The notes: generated from the letters alone by a model not told the origin. DNA of 64,000 bases from Piscinibacter gummiphilus (GCF_002116905.1 NZ_CP015118.1:3906001-3970000); one strand, 5' to 3'. Positions 51,655 to 61,957 are shown, counted from the stretch's first letter. Translations and numbers: made by a program.

Positions 51655-54600
51655 TCATGCCGCGCCTTCCAGGCGCGTCACGCCCGGCGGCACGATGGTC
51701 ACGGTCGCCACCACCCGATTGTCCTCCTGCGCCACGGTCAGGCTGGCGCTGCGTCGCGGCAATAGTGCACGGATCAGCCCCAGTCCCGACACCCCGCCGG
51801 GGTACCGGGCCAGGTTGAAGCCCTCCGGCAGCCGCCCGAGGTTGGCGATCACGATCTGCACGCTGCCCTGCCCGCTCGTCAGCCGGCAGGCCACTTCCGA
51901 GGTGGCGTCGATGGCCGCGCTGTGCTTGATGGCATTGGTCAGCAGCTCGTTCAGGGTCAGTGCGATCGGAATGGACTCGGCCTCCGGCAGTCCCCAGGCC
52001 TCGGGCGACGGGCCGTCCACCTTCAGCGTGATCGTGCGGCCGAAGGTGCGCTGCACCGACCCGGTGATGGCCTCCAGCACGCTGCGCAGCCGCAGCGGTC
52101 CGGACACGCCGACCTGCAATCCGTACACCTGCGCGATGGCCTGCACCTGCCCGCCCACCTCGGCCATCGCGTCGGCCATCTCGGGCTTGCGGGCGCCGAT
52201 CTGCTGGAGCAGCCCGGCCACACCCTGCAGGTTGTTCTTGATGCGGTGGTGCACTTCCTTCACCAGCATCTCGCGCTGCGCGATGGCGGCCTCGAAGCGG
52301 GCCTCCTGGGCGGCGCGCTGCTCGGTCACGTCGGTGGCCACCAGCAGCAGCTGGTCGGGCGCCTGGCCGGGCGCGGCCAGCGGCAGGTAGCGGGCGTCCC
52401 ACAGGCGCGTCTCGCCGAGCGTGGTCACGCGGTACTCGCGTTGCATCACGTTGAGGGACACGAGCGCCTGCCCCATGTCGTCGCGTCGCGCGGCGGCCAC
52501 GTCCGGCGGGAAGATGTCCTCCGGCGAGCGGCCGATCATCTGGTGCGGCACCAGCTCGGCGCTGCGCGCGGCCACCTCGTTGACCTCGAGGATGCGCAGC
52601 GTGTGGGCGTCGAACAGCGTGATGGCGAGCGGCGCGGTCTCGATGATGCGCTGCAGCGACGACTGCGCCTGGGCGGTGCGGGCCTCGGCCTGGCGGCGCC
52701 GTTCGATGTCGAGCAGCGCGTAGGTCAGCTGCCGGCCGGTGCTCTCGCGCCCCGTGGCCACGGCGTTGCCCACCACCCAGAACTCGCGGCCGTCACGCGC
52801 CTTGACGCGGCACTCGAAGGTCTCGGCCTGGCCCTCGACCAGCTCGTTGAGGTACTGGGCACGGCGGAACGGATGGTCGGGGTCGGGCGTGGCCACCGTG
52901 CTGATGGACTGGTTGACGAAGTCCGCCAGGTCGCCGCCGAACATGCGGCGGGCCGAGCGGTTCATCCACTCGATCCCCGACGGGCCGACGGTGACGATGC
53001 CCACCAGCACCGAGTCGAGAATGGCCCGCGTGCGCTCGGCCTGCAGGCCCACGGCCTGCTGGGCGCGGTGCCGGTCGTCGACGTTGACGTACGATGCGAT
53101 GAAGCCGCCCGCCGGGTCACCGTCGGTCACGAGGCGCTGGCTCGCCTGAACCCACACGAGCGAGCCGTCGCGCCGGCGCAGCGGATGTTCACCGCTCCAG
53201 CGGCCGGCCTGTTGAAGCCCGTGTTCGGAGAGCTGCTTGAGCCGCCGGTACTCGTGGGCGTTGACGAAGAGTTCGGACAGCGGCGCGAGCCCGAGCTGCG
53301 TCGGCTCGTAGCCGGTCAGGCGGCTGAGCGCCTCGTTGGCGCGCTGGATGCGGTCGCCGCGCACGAAGGCGATGCCCACGTCGGACACGCTGAACATCAG
53401 CTCGCGGTCCCGCGCCAGCGCCTCGAGTTCGAGCTGCTGGGCCTTGAGGCGCGTGATGTCGTTGAGCACCGCGATCACCTCGGGCGCGGCCTCGGTGCCG
53501 CCCACGCGGCGCACGGTCAGCGCGCACCACTGGCCGGGGCGTCCCGGCAGGTCCACCGGCACCTCGGTCTCGAAGGCCTCGCCGTCGGCCACCGCCTGGG
53601 CGATGCCGTCGATCCAGCGGCCCGACTCGGGCCGTCCGGAGAAGAGTTCCTGCAGCCCGCTGCCCAGCGTCTCGCCCGGCCGGAAGCCGAGCAGCGCCTC
53701 GAAGCGGCGGTTGCACCGCACCAGCCGGTTGCCGCGCAGGTAGGCGATGCCCACCGTGGTGCTCTCGAGGATGGTGGTCATCTCGCGCAGCAGCAGTTCG
53801 CTGCGCTGGTGCGACTGCTGCTGGTCCGTCACGTCGAGCGTGACGACGGACAGGGTCTGCTTGCCCGACGCCAACCGCGCCGGCGCCACCCGCGTGAGCA
53901 GCCAGCGCTGGCCCAGTTCGGGATGGCGGATGGCGTAGCGCACCTCGGCGCGCTCGGCGTGGCGCAGCGCCTGCTGCAGCCGGTCGTACTCGGGCAGCGA
54001 ATCGGGCAGCACCACCTCGCGGCGGATGGACTGCAGGGCGGCCGCCGACAGCACCGCCCCACCCTCGTCCGTCCCGTCCGGGGCCCCGCCGAACGCGCTG
54101 CCGTGCTGCACCCAGCCGGCCGCCTCGTCGTAGGTCGCCAGGCCGACGCCCGCGGTGTCCATCAGCGCGCCGAGTTGCACCTGGGCGAGGTCGCGCTCCT
54201 CCTCCGCGCTGTGGTCCTCCACCACCGCCATGTAGCGGCGCTGGCCACCGGCGCTCAGGTAGCAGCGGACGAGCGAGCGCAGCCGCACCACGCTGCCGTC
54301 CGGCTGCGGGAACCACGCGAGCGACTCGACCGGCGCTGCGCCCGGGCGCAGCGCGGGCGACGGCTGGCCGTCCGCCCACGCGAGCAGCTGCTGCATCTGC
54401 GGATCGGCCTCGGCCATCACGACCGGCACTTGGCCGGCGAGGGCCTCGAACGCGGGGTTGGTGCGCACGACCAGCCCGTGTTCGTCGAACAGCACCATCG
54501 CCACCGGGCTCAGGTCGAACCAGTCGTCGAGTTCGCGCACGGACAGGTCGGCGCGGTGGCGGGCGACGTGTTCCGCAGTGCTGTCCTGCAGGACGCTGAC

Positions 54601-55272
54601 GAGGCGGGGTTCGCCGTCGCCATCGGTGATCAGGCGCCGCGCGGCGCGGAACCAGCGTTCGCGCCCGGAGGCGTCGACGATGCGGCGCTCGATCAGCGGC
54701 TCGCGGGCAGCAGGGTCCAGCAGCCGCTGGCGCACCGAGCGGTTGGCTTCGCGGTCCTCCTCGGGCTGCAGGTCGAGCGGGTCGCGGCCGATCAGCTGGT
54801 CGGGGCGGAAACCGGTGAACTCGACGTAGGCCGGGTTCACGTGGGTGGTGCGGAACTCCCGGTCCTGCACGATCACCGGCAGCGGGGAATCCCAAAAGAG
54901 GCCCAGCAGTTCGCCCGCCCCCGGGCTGTCCGCCGACACGCCGGCCGGCGCCAGGCGCAGCGCCCAGCGTTCGCCCTCGAAGGGCACGAAGGCCACGTCG
55001 TAAGCCCGCCCGTCGGGCAGCACGAGGCGTTCGGGCACGGGCGGTTTCGGGGCCCCCAGGCGCGGCACGCCGCGGGACAGGGTCTGGGTCACGGCGTCCA
55101 CCACGGGGGCGCCGAGGGCGGGCGTCAGTTCACGCAGCGGGGTGCCGGGCACGCAGCCCAGCAGGCGCACGGCGGCGGCGTTGGCGAAGTGGACCAGCGC
55201 GCCCCGGTCGAGCACGACCACGGCGTCTGACACCACATCGAGGAATTGACGCAACGCCTTGGGGTCGGCCAT
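51655..55272 (-). CDS. Multi-PAS HisKA_2-type sensor kinase
   Basis: A 1205-residue kinase without membrane segments. About seven PAS/PAC units run from residue 5 to 990 (for example FWDSPLPVIVQDREFRTTHV and DVGIAFVRGDRIQRANEALS). The kinase is of the HWE/HisKA_2 type: KEVHHRIKNNLQGVAGLLQQ with phospho-His in the first HH, then LNELLTNAIKHS as N-box. Such kinases often signal to ANTAR regulators, as encoded next. ATG 55272 (MADPKAL) fits the first PAS domain. Confidence 0.92.
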   Translation of the reverse strand: MADPKALRQFLDVVSDAVVVLDRGALVHFANAAAVRLLGCVPGTPLRELTPALGAPVVDAVTQTLSRGVPRLGAPKPPVPERLVLPDGRAYDVAFVPFEGERWALRLAPAGVSADSPGAGELLGLFWDSPLPVIVQDREFRTTHVNPAYVEFTGFRPDQLIGRDPLDLQPEEDREANRSVRQRLLDPAAREPLIERRIVDASGRERWFRAARRLITDGDGEPRLVSVLQDSTAEHVARHRADLSVRELDDWFDLSPVAMVLFDEHGLVVRTNPAFEALAGQVPVVMAEADPQMQQLLAWADGQPSPALRPGAAPVESLAWFPQPDGSVVRLRSLVRCYLSAGGQRRYMAVVEDHSAEEERDLAQVQLGALMDTAGVGLATYDEAAGWVQHGSAFGGAPDGTDEGGAVLSAAALQSIRREVVLPDSLPEYDRLQQALRHAERAEVRYAIRHPELGQRWLLTRVAPARLASGKQTLSVVTLDVTDQQQSHQRSELLLREMTTILESTTVGIAYLRGNRLVRCNRRFEALLGFRPGETLGSGLQELFSGRPESGRWIDGIAQAVADGEAFETEVPVDLPGRPGQWCALTVRRVGGTEAAPEVIAVLNDITRLKAQQLELEALARDRELMFSVSDVGIAFVRGDRIQRANEALSRLTGYEPTQLGLAPLSELFVNAHEYRRLKQLSEHGLQQAGRWSGEHPLRRRDGSLVWVQASQRLVTDGDPAGGFIASYVNVDDRHRAQQAVGLQAERTRAILDSVLVGIVTVGPSGIEWMNRSARRMFGGDLADFVNQSISTVATPDPDHPFRRAQYLNELVEGQAETFECRVKARDGREFWVVGNAVATGRESTGRQLTYALLDIERRRQAEARTAQAQSSLQRIIETAPLAITLFDAHTLRILEVNEVAARSAELVPHQMIGRSPEDIFPPDVAAARRDDMGQALVSLNVMQREYRVTTLGETRLWDARYLPLAAPGQAPDQLLLVATDVTEQRAAQEARFEAAIAQREMLVKEVHHRIKNNLQGVAGLLQQIGARKPEMADAMAEVGGQVQAIAQVYGLQVGVSGPLRLRSVLEAITGSVQRTFGRTITLKVDGPSPEAWGLPEAESIPIALTLNELLTNAIKHSAAIDATSEVACRLTSGQGSVQIVIANLGRLPEGFNLARYPGGVSGLGLIRALLPRRSASLTVAQEDNRVVATVTIVPPGVTRLEGAA

Positions 55273-55366
55273 GGTCCGGGCATCGAGTGACAGGGAATGG
55301 GCGGACCGGCCGTCTCCGGCCGGGGAACCCACCAGTGTACGCAGGGGCGCCGATCGGCGCCCAGCG

Positions 55367-56572
55367 TCACTCGATCTGGGACGCGGAGGTCAGCGCGGTC
55401 AGCACCGAACGGTTGATCTCGCTCACGCTCAGCATCAGCGCGTCGGCCGCGGCGCGGAAGTCGAACAGCGATTCGTTCTCGACCGCCTGCACCACGTTGA
55501 AGTACGGCTGGTACGGGCCGGTGTTGTCCACCAGCGCCTGGTAGACGCGCTCGGGCACGGGAATGGTCTTGAGCAGTTCCGAGAACGGCTGCTGGAACAT
55601 GCGGTCGAGCAGCGAGAACACGCCGCAGATGAACATCTCGTTGCGCATCTCCTCGTCGCCCGAGGAGCGCACCAGCTCTTCCATCAGCAGGCCGCGGCGC
55701 ACGGCGGCGAACATCACCGGCTTCATGTTGCTGTCCTTGCCCGCGGTGGACAGCAGCAGCGCGAGCCAGCGCTTGAGGCGCTGGTAGCCGAGCATCATGA
55801 TGGCGTGGCGGAACGAGCTGATCTCGACGCGCAGGCCAAAGGCCGGCGAGTTGATGTAGCGCATCAGCTTGAAGGCGAGCGACGGGTCGCGCTTGAGCGT
55901 GGCCTCGAGGCGTTCGATGGGTTCCTGGGCGTCGACGCGCTGGATCAGCTCGACGATGACCTGCAGGTCCGCCGAGGCGGCCTTGCCCTTGCTCTGGGAT
56001 TCGTTGATGGCGTCATCGATGGGCCAGCCGAGCACCGCGGCCGCACCGCGGTTGAAGCTGCCCTCCATCTCGACCAGCGTGCGCACGCCCGACTGCACGT
56101 GCGGAATGCTGCGGCCCATGTTGGTGGGTGCGGTGGCGGCGGTTTCGTTGATCCGGCGGTCTTCCGACAGGTCGACGATGGAGTACGTGAAGCAGTGCAG
56201 CACCTCGCGCGGCACTTCCTTGACGGGGCGCCCCTTGATCAGCAGCGTGTTGCCGGCCTTGTGCAGCGCCTGCAGCGCCTCGACGTTCGCCGGGTCGGAT
56301 GCCATGAACGACGGCACCTCGACCATCAGGTTCGGCGACGGCTCGGCCTTCATCAGGTCGCCGAGCAGGCCTTCGTTGAGCACGTTGAGCGACGCGCGGC
56401 CGCCGTCGGCGGGCCAGACGTTGCCGACCGCACCCAGCAGCTGGGCCACGTCCGGGGGGGATTCGGGGCGGAGCGGGAACACCGTCAGGCGCGTGGCCGA
56501 GACCGCACGGCTCTTGTCGATGAAGGGCGAGTAACCCAGGGCCACCTGGCCGAGGATGTTGGTGTCGTTCAC
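55367..56572 (-). CDS. EAL-HDOD (YuxH-like) signalling protein
   Basis: A 401-residue protein. The N-terminal part resembles a degenerate EAL domain (GQVALGYSPFIDKSRAV, VEVPSFMA) lacking the metal-binding residues, so no phosphodiesterase activity is expected. The C-terminal HDOD domain (IERLEATLKRDPSLAFKLMR, SFRHAIMMLGYQRLKRWLAL) is a helical protein-protein module. YuxH-type proteins are often linked to motility control, and it sits right beside flgL. Confidence 0.88.
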   Translation of the reverse strand: MNDTNILGQVALGYSPFIDKSRAVSATRLTVFPLRPESPPDVAQLLGAVGNVWPADGGRASLNVLNEGLLGDLMKAEPSPNLMVEVPSFMASDPANVEALQALHKAGNTLLIKGRPVKEVPREVLHCFTYSIVDLSEDRRINETAATAPTNMGRSIPHVQSGVRTLVEMEGSFNRGAAAVLGWPIDDAINESQSKGKAASADLQVIVELIQRVDAQEPIERLEATLKRDPSLAFKLMRYINSPAFGLRVEISSFRHAIMMLGYQRLKRWLALLLSTAGKDSNMKPVMFAAVRRGLLMEELVRSSGDEEMRNEMFICGVFSLLDRMFQQPFSELLKTIPVPERVYQALVDNTGPYQPYFNVVQAVENESLFDFRAAADALMLSVSEINRSVLTALTSASQIE

Positions 56573-56632
56573 GCGGACGCTCCGGAATTCGAGGAAAGAA
56601 GACTCACGCAGGGGGCCTGGAAGAGGTCACTG

Positions 56633-56652
56633 AGGGTACCAGCGGGTACCCT
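56633..56652 (-). terminator. Hairpin after flgL
   Basis: AGGGTACC-AGCG-GGTACCCT, an 8-bp stem about 20 bases after the flgL stop on the minus strand. It could end the flagellar transcript before the EAL-HDOD gene, but no T-run follows. Confidence 0.35.
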
Positions 56653-56671
56653 GCCTGAGGAAGCAGGCGAC

Positions 56672-57868
56672 TCAACTCACGTAATTGAAAAGCGAAATCT
56701 TCTGCACCATCGCGTAACTCTTGAGCGCTGCATCGTAGCCGGTTTGCTTGTTCTGGAACTCGGAGATCGCCTTGACCATGTCAAGTCCTTCCGCCGCCTG
56801 GCGCTCCGTCTGGCTCGCCAGCCGGGAATCCTCGAGGCGGCCGGTCACGCTCTCGATGCGGTTCAGGGTCTCGCCCACCTTGCTGCGCGCCCCGGCCAGC
56901 TGGCTCATGGAGGCGTCGAGCGCGGCGAGGTTCGTCGAGTTCGACTGGGCGATCTGCCCGGCCGTGCGCATCGGGGTGTAGAGGTCGGCGATGGCGCGGT
57001 CCAGCACGTCGAAGGTGCTCTGGTCGGGGCGGGACGGGCTCATCGAGAAGCTGTCGCCGTGGGCCGGGTTGCCGGAGATGTTGGCCGAGATGCCCTCGAA
57101 CTCGATGGCCTGGCCCGGCTTGAACGGCGCGCCGCTCACCGAGGTGGGCGCTCCGTCCTTCAGGATGGAGTACGTGGTGACACCCGCCGTCACGTCGAAG
57201 CTGATGCTGTAGGTGCTGCCCGTGACCTGGGCCGGGTCGGTCACGCGGCCGCTGTCGATCCAGGCGGTGCCACTGTTGGTGGCGGTGCCCGCGGTCTCGA
57301 ACACACCGTTGCCGCTGCGCGCACGCATCCAGGCGTTCTGGCCGTCGATGGTCAACGGCAGCGATTCGCCGGAGACCGATTCCGCCTCGCCGCTGGACCC
57401 GCGGTACTGCACACCGCCCGGGGCGTCGAGGAACGGGGGCTGGTTCGTGCCCTGCCCGCCGAAGAGGTAGGTGCCCGCGCCGTCGGTGCGGTTGGAGACG
57501 GCCAGCAGCTGCTTGCGCAGGCCCGCCAGTTCGTCGGCCAGCGACTTGCGTTCGGCGTCGCTGTAGCTCGCGTTGCCCGCCTTCACGATCACGTCGCGCG
57601 CCTGCTGCAGCAGGTCGCTCGCGTCGCCCATCGCGCTTTCGGTCAGCGTCATGGCGTTCTGGCTCGCGTCGACGGCGCGCTGGTTGGCGTCCACGCGCTT
57701 CTCGTTGGCCAGGGCCCGTTCGGCCCGGGCCGCGCCCGCGGGGTCGTCGCTCGCGCGGTTGATGCGCTTGGTGGTCGACAGCTGCTCCTGGACCGAGGCC
57801 AGGTCCGTCTGCCGTTTGCTCAGGGCGTCGATCGACAGGTCGTAGGCGTTGGCGGTGGCGATGCGCAT
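56672..57868 (-). CDS. flgL: Flagellar hook-filament junction protein FlgL
   Basis: A 398-residue hook-associated protein 3. The N-terminus (MRIATANAYDLSIDALSKRQ) and ASDDPAGAARAERA match the flagellin/FlgL N-domain, and the C-terminus (SRLASQTERQAAEGLDMVKA) the matching coiled coil. The middle is the variable surface domain. Exported by the flagellar type III apparatus, joins hook to filament. Last flagellar gene of this operon, 34 bases after flgK. Confidence 0.95.
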   Translation of the reverse strand: MRIATANAYDLSIDALSKRQTDLASVQEQLSTTKRINRASDDPAGAARAERALANEKRVDANQRAVDASQNAMTLTESAMGDASDLLQQARDVIVKAGNASYSDAERKSLADELAGLRKQLLAVSNRTDGAGTYLFGGQGTNQPPFLDAPGGVQYRGSSGEAESVSGESLPLTIDGQNAWMRARSGNGVFETAGTATNSGTAWIDSGRVTDPAQVTGSTYSISFDVTAGVTTYSILKDGAPTSVSGAPFKPGQAIEFEGISANISGNPAHGDSFSMSPSRPDQSTFDVLDRAIADLYTPMRTAGQIAQSNSTNLAALDASMSQLAGARSKVGETLNRIESVTGRLEDSRLASQTERQAAEGLDMVKAISEFQNKQTGYDAALKSYAMVQKISLFNYVS

Positions 57869-57902
57869 GGTGGAGTCCGGAAAGAAGGGTCGTCAGGACG
57901 GG

Positions 57903-59861
57903 TCACTGCCCGGCGGCTTGCAGCAGCGTGTCGAACAGCGTCTGCGCGACTTGCAGCACCTTGGCCGAGGCCTGGTAGGCCTGCTGGAACTGGATCAGGC
58001 GGGCGGCTTCCTCGTCGAGGTTCACGCCGGCCTTGTTGACACGGGCCGATTCGGCGGCTGCGGCGAACGAGCTGGAAATGTTCGACGCCGAGTTGGCGCT
58101 CTGCACGCGCACGCCGATGTTCGAGACGGCGGAGGCGTAGGCATCGGTGATGCTCTTGCCGGGCACGAGGGTGCCGTCGGCCAGCGTTTCCGCGCCCACG
58201 AAGGCCACCTTGTCGAGGTTGGCGAGGGCCAGCGCGTTGCCGTTGTTGGCGCTCGTCGCGATGGTGGGCTTGACGCTGATCGTGTCGTTGTTCTTCGGCA
58301 CGCCGTTCAGCTTCAGCTCGAACCCGTTCAGCGAGATGGGCGAGCCCGGCGTCCAGGTGCCGGTGCCGGAGGCGGTCACGGTGCCGCTCGCGTCCACCGT
58401 CTCCCAGTTGTAGTCCCCGTTGTCGGACGTGAACGAGAAGTTCGCGGTGAGCGTGCGGTCGATCGACGGGTCCACCGCACCCAGCGACGCGACGGTGGCG
58501 GTGCCGGTGTTCGTGACGCCGAAGCTCGCCGACACGGGCGACGCGGCGGCGAGGCCCTTCGGGTCGGTGAGGACGGTGCGCATGTCCTGCGCGGCGTTGG
58601 TCACGGTCTGCAGCAGGAAGCGGTCGCCCGCGGCCGGCGTGCCGGCGTTCAGCTGGATCGTCAGGCCCTCGACATCGATGCCCGCGGCCAGGTCGGCGCC
58701 GGAGAACGGGCTGCCGGTGACGGGCTTGTCGTCGGACAGGCGGACGATCGAATAGTTGCTGCCGTCGTAGCGCACCTCGTAGTCGCTCGCCTGCGCGTGC
58801 GTGAAGTCGCTGATCGTGACACCGATGGACGCGTTGCCGGCGTTGGAGTTGGCCGGCAGCGTCTTGGGGGCGCCCACGGCAAAGAGCGCCGAGCCCATCG
58901 ACGCGGGGGTGCCGAGGTCGAGGCCCAGGGCCTGCTGCTGGTTCAGCGCGCCACTGATGGCCACGGCCATCTGGCCGAGCAGGTTGCGGGCGTCGGTCAG
59001 GTCCTCGTTCTGGAACTTCATCAGCCCCGCGATGGAGCCGCCGGAGATGGCGTCGCCGGGCACGAGGCGGTCCACCCCGCCCTCCTGCAGCGCGAGCTGC
59101 AGCTTCGCCGGGTCGTACGGGTCGGTGGCGGCTTTCAGCGTGTTGGCGTTCGCGCCGAGCACGAGCGACATGCCGCCGCCCACGAACAGGCCCACCGAGC
59201 CGTCGCTCGCGGGGATGGTGGTGACGTTGATGTAGCTGCTGATCTGGGCGACGAGCTGGTCGCGCTGGTCGAGCAGGTCGTTCGGCGAGTGCGCCGTGCC
59301 GTTGAGCGCGGAGATCTGCTTGTTGAGGCCGGCCACCTGCTGGGCCAGGCTGTTGACCGTCTTGACGGACGTCTTCATGTCCAGCGACACGCCGCCCTGC
59401 AGCGAATCGAGCTGCTCGCCGGCCGCCTTGAAGCGCGCCGAGAGTTCCTGCGCGCGGGTCAGCACCACCTGGCGCGCCGAGGTGTCGCCGGGGTTGTTGG
59501 CCACGTCGACGAACGCGTTCAGCAGCTGGCTGGCGGCCTGGCCCAGGCCCTTCTCGCCGAGTGTGAAGACGTTCTCGAGCTGCTTGAGCTGGCTGGCGCG
59601 CGTCGCATCGTACGAGGCGACGGACTGGGCCGCGGCGGACTGCGTCGTGAGGAAGCGGTCGTACGACCGCGAGATGGTCGTGATGTTGACGCCCTGGCCG
59701 AAGAAGCCGGCGCCGGTGAACTGGCCACCGGCGGTCTCGAGCTGGGTCTCCTGCCGCGAATACCCCTTGGTGTTCGCGTTGGCGATGTTGTTGCCGATGC
59801 TCTGCAGCGTCGCCATGTTGGCGAACATCGCGCGAGTGCCGAGCCCCATCAAGCTGGACAT
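57903..59861 (-). CDS. flgK: Flagellar hook-associated protein FlgK
   Basis: A 652-residue HAP1. N-terminus MSSLMGLGTRAMFANMATLQ with NNIANANTKGYSRQ is the conserved rod/hook-family motif; the C-terminus has GVNLDEEAARLIQFQQAYQA and KVLQVAQTLFDTLLQ. Forms the first ring of the hook-filament junction under FlgL. Thirteen bases separate it from flgJ. Confidence 0.95.
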   Translation of the reverse strand: MSSLMGLGTRAMFANMATLQSIGNNIANANTKGYSRQETQLETAGGQFTGAGFFGQGVNITTISRSYDRFLTTQSAAAQSVASYDATRASQLKQLENVFTLGEKGLGQAASQLLNAFVDVANNPGDTSARQVVLTRAQELSARFKAAGEQLDSLQGGVSLDMKTSVKTVNSLAQQVAGLNKQISALNGTAHSPNDLLDQRDQLVAQISSYINVTTIPASDGSVGLFVGGGMSLVLGANANTLKAATDPYDPAKLQLALQEGGVDRLVPGDAISGGSIAGLMKFQNEDLTDARNLLGQMAVAISGALNQQQALGLDLGTPASMGSALFAVGAPKTLPANSNAGNASIGVTISDFTHAQASDYEVRYDGSNYSIVRLSDDKPVTGSPFSGADLAAGIDVEGLTIQLNAGTPAAGDRFLLQTVTNAAQDMRTVLTDPKGLAAASPVSASFGVTNTGTATVASLGAVDPSIDRTLTANFSFTSDNGDYNWETVDASGTVTASGTGTWTPGSPISLNGFELKLNGVPKNNDTISVKPTIATSANNGNALALANLDKVAFVGAETLADGTLVPGKSITDAYASAVSNIGVRVQSANSASNISSSFAAAAESARVNKAGVNLDEEAARLIQFQQAYQASAKVLQVAQTLFDTLLQAAGQ

Positions 59862-59874
59862 GGTCGTTCCCCGA

Positions 59875-60810
59875 TCAGGCGGTGGCGCGCTGCAGGCGCA
59901 GCGTGGTGTTGATCATCCGCGTCAGCTTGTCGGCGTACTGCGGGTCGGTGGCGTAGCCCGCGCGCTGCAGGCCCTTCGCGAACCCGTGCACCGACTCGCT
60001 GTTCTCGACGACCTTCGCGTACCGCGGGTTGTTCTTCATCATGTTCGCGTAGTCCTTGAAGGACTCCTCGTAGCTCGCGTAGGCGCGGAACTTCGCGACC
60101 ACCTTGCGGGCCTGCCCGCCGATCACCTCGGTGGTGACCACGTCGGTGGTGGCGCCCTTCCAGCCCGGGCCGGCCTTGATGCCGAACACGTTGTGGGCGG
60201 TGCTGCCGTCGGCGTTCTTGATCTCGCGGCGGCCCCAGCCCGACTCGTGGGCGGCCTGGGCCATCATGAAGGTGGCGGGGATGCCGGTGCTGGCCTCGGC
60301 GGCCTTCGCGGCGTCCTCGTGGCGTTTCAGGAAGTCGACCTGCTTCTCGCGGCCTTCGAGCGAAATGGGCTTCTCGGCCGCCTTCGCCGCGGCCTTGTCG
60401 CTCGAGAACATGCGGCCGAGGAAGGACGTGGCCTTCGGCTCCGGCTTGGCCGGGTTCGCGGCGGCCTCGCTCGCCATCGTCGACACCGGGTCGCCCATCT
60501 GGCGGGACAGCTGCTTCTCGATCAGTTCGGCGAGCCCCCCGGCGCGGCCGGTCATCTCCTTGGCGAACTGCTGGTCCAGCATCTCGGTGCCCATCTTCGT
60601 GCCGGCGTTGTCCAGCGTGCCGGGCGACATCGTGGCGTTCGCGTCGCGCATGCCCTTGAGCATCTGCTGCATGAAGATGGCCTCGAACTGCTTCGAGGCT
60701 TCCTTGACCGCCGCGCGCGGGTCGTTCGACGCGCTGCTCCGCAGGCGGGCGATCTGGCCGAGGTCGCCGGCCAGCGCGTTGGTGGTGTTGCCGCTGCTGT
60801 TGATGGTCAT
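59875..60810 (-). CDS. flgJ: Flagellar peptidoglycan hydrolase FlgJ
   Basis: A 311-residue dual protein. The N-terminal half (KEASKQFEAIFMQQMLKGMR) is the rod-cap domain and the C-terminal half the glucosaminidase (PATFMMAQAAHESGWGRRE with the catalytic Glu, NVFGIKAGPGW). It opens the cell wall for the growing rod. One base separates it from flgI, showing tight coupling. Confidence 0.95.
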   Translation of the reverse strand: MTINSSGNTTNALAGDLGQIARLRSSASNDPRAAVKEASKQFEAIFMQQMLKGMRDANATMSPGTLDNAGTKMGTEMLDQQFAKEMTGRAGGLAELIEKQLSRQMGDPVSTMASEAAANPAKPEPKATSFLGRMFSSDKAAAKAAEKPISLEGREKQVDFLKRHEDAAKAAEASTGIPATFMMAQAAHESGWGRREIKNADGSTAHNVFGIKAGPGWKGATTDVVTTEVIGGQARKVVAKFRAYASYEESFKDYANMMKNNPRYAKVVENSESVHGFAKGLQRAGYATDPQYADKLTRMINTTLRLQRATA

Positions 60811-60811
60811 G

Positions 60812-61957
60812 TCAGATCACCTCGATCTCGGCATTGAGCGCACCGGCGCTCTTCATCGCCTGGAGGATGGCGATCAGGTCCTGGGGCGTGGCGCCCAGCG
60901 CGCTCAGCGCCTTGACCACGTCGGCGAGCTTCGTGCTCGCAGGCATCTGGATCAGCGGACCCGGCTCCTGCTTGATGGTGATGTCGGCCTTCTCGCGCGA
61001 CACGGTCTGGCCGTTCGAGAACGGGGCCGGCTGGCTGATCACCGGGGTCGAGTTGATGGTCACGGACAGGTTGCCGTGTGCCACGGCGCAGGCGTTGAGC
61101 GTGACGGCCTGGTTCATCACGACCGAGCCGGTGCGGGCGTTGATCACGACCTTGGCGGCTGCGGGGGCGAGTTCGAGCGCGAGGTTCTCGACGTCGGCGA
61201 GGAAACCCACGCGAGCGTCGAGCGACGACGGCATGCGCACGCGCACCGTGCGGCCGCTCAGCGGCAGGGCCGTGCCATCGCCCATCTTCCTGTTGATGGC
61301 GCGCGCGACCTCGCGGGCGGTGTTGTAGTCGTTGGCGTTCAGGTCGAACTGCAGGAACTCGCCCTGCATCAGGGGCGTGGGCACCGAACGCTCCACCGTG
61401 GCGCCTTCCGGGATGCGGCCGCTCGCGAGCTGGTTGACCTGGACCTTGGAACCACCCGCCGAAGCGCCGGCGCCGCTGATGACCAGGTTGCCCTGCGCGA
61501 GGCCGTACACCTGGCCGTCGGCACCCTTCAGGGGCGTGGCGATCAGGGTGCCGCCACGCAGCGACTTGGCGTTGCCCATCGACGACACGTTGACGTCGAT
61601 CAGCTGGCCCGGCTGGGCGAAGGGGGGCAGTTGCGCGGTCACCATCACGGCGGCCACGTTCTTGACCTGCATGTTGGTGCCCGGGGGCACCGTGACGCCC
61701 ATCTGCTGGAGCAGTGCGGCGAGGGTCTGGCCGGTGAACGGGGACGAGGTGACCTGGTCACCGGTGCCGTCGAGGCCCACGACGAGGCCGTAGCCCACCA
61801 GCTGGTTGGTGCGCACCCCCTGCACGGAGGCCACTTCCTTGATGCGCATCGCGTTCGCATCGAGCGGCCACCAGAACACCCCGCTCAGGATCACGAAGAT
61901 CAGGCCGATGAGGCCTTGCAGGAGGGTCTTTCGCAGGTTGTCGGACGTCGTTTCCAT
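60812..61957 (-). CDS. flgI: Flagellar P-ring protein FlgI
   Basis: A 381-residue P-ring protein with a signal peptide ending PLDANA and the invariant start of the mature chain (MRIKEVASVQGVRTNQLVGY), then VGLDGTGDQV and PPGTNMQVKNVAAVMVTA. ATG 61957 follows GAGGTG; an in-frame Met at 61984 is less likely. It forms the periplasmic bushing around the rod. Confidence 0.95.
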   Translation of the reverse strand: METTSDNLRKTLLQGLIGLIFVILSGVFWWPLDANAMRIKEVASVQGVRTNQLVGYGLVVGLDGTGDQVTSSPFTGQTLAALLQQMGVTVPPGTNMQVKNVAAVMVTAQLPPFAQPGQLIDVNVSSMGNAKSLRGGTLIATPLKGADGQVYGLAQGNLVISGAGASAGGSKVQVNQLASGRIPEGATVERSVPTPLMQGEFLQFDLNANDYNTAREVARAINRKMGDGTALPLSGRTVRVRMPSSLDARVGFLADVENLALELAPAAAKVVINARTGSVVMNQAVTLNACAVAHGNLSVTINSTPVISQPAPFSNGQTVSREKADITIKQEPGPLIQMPASTKLADVVKALSALGATPQDLIAILQAMKSAGALNAEIEVI

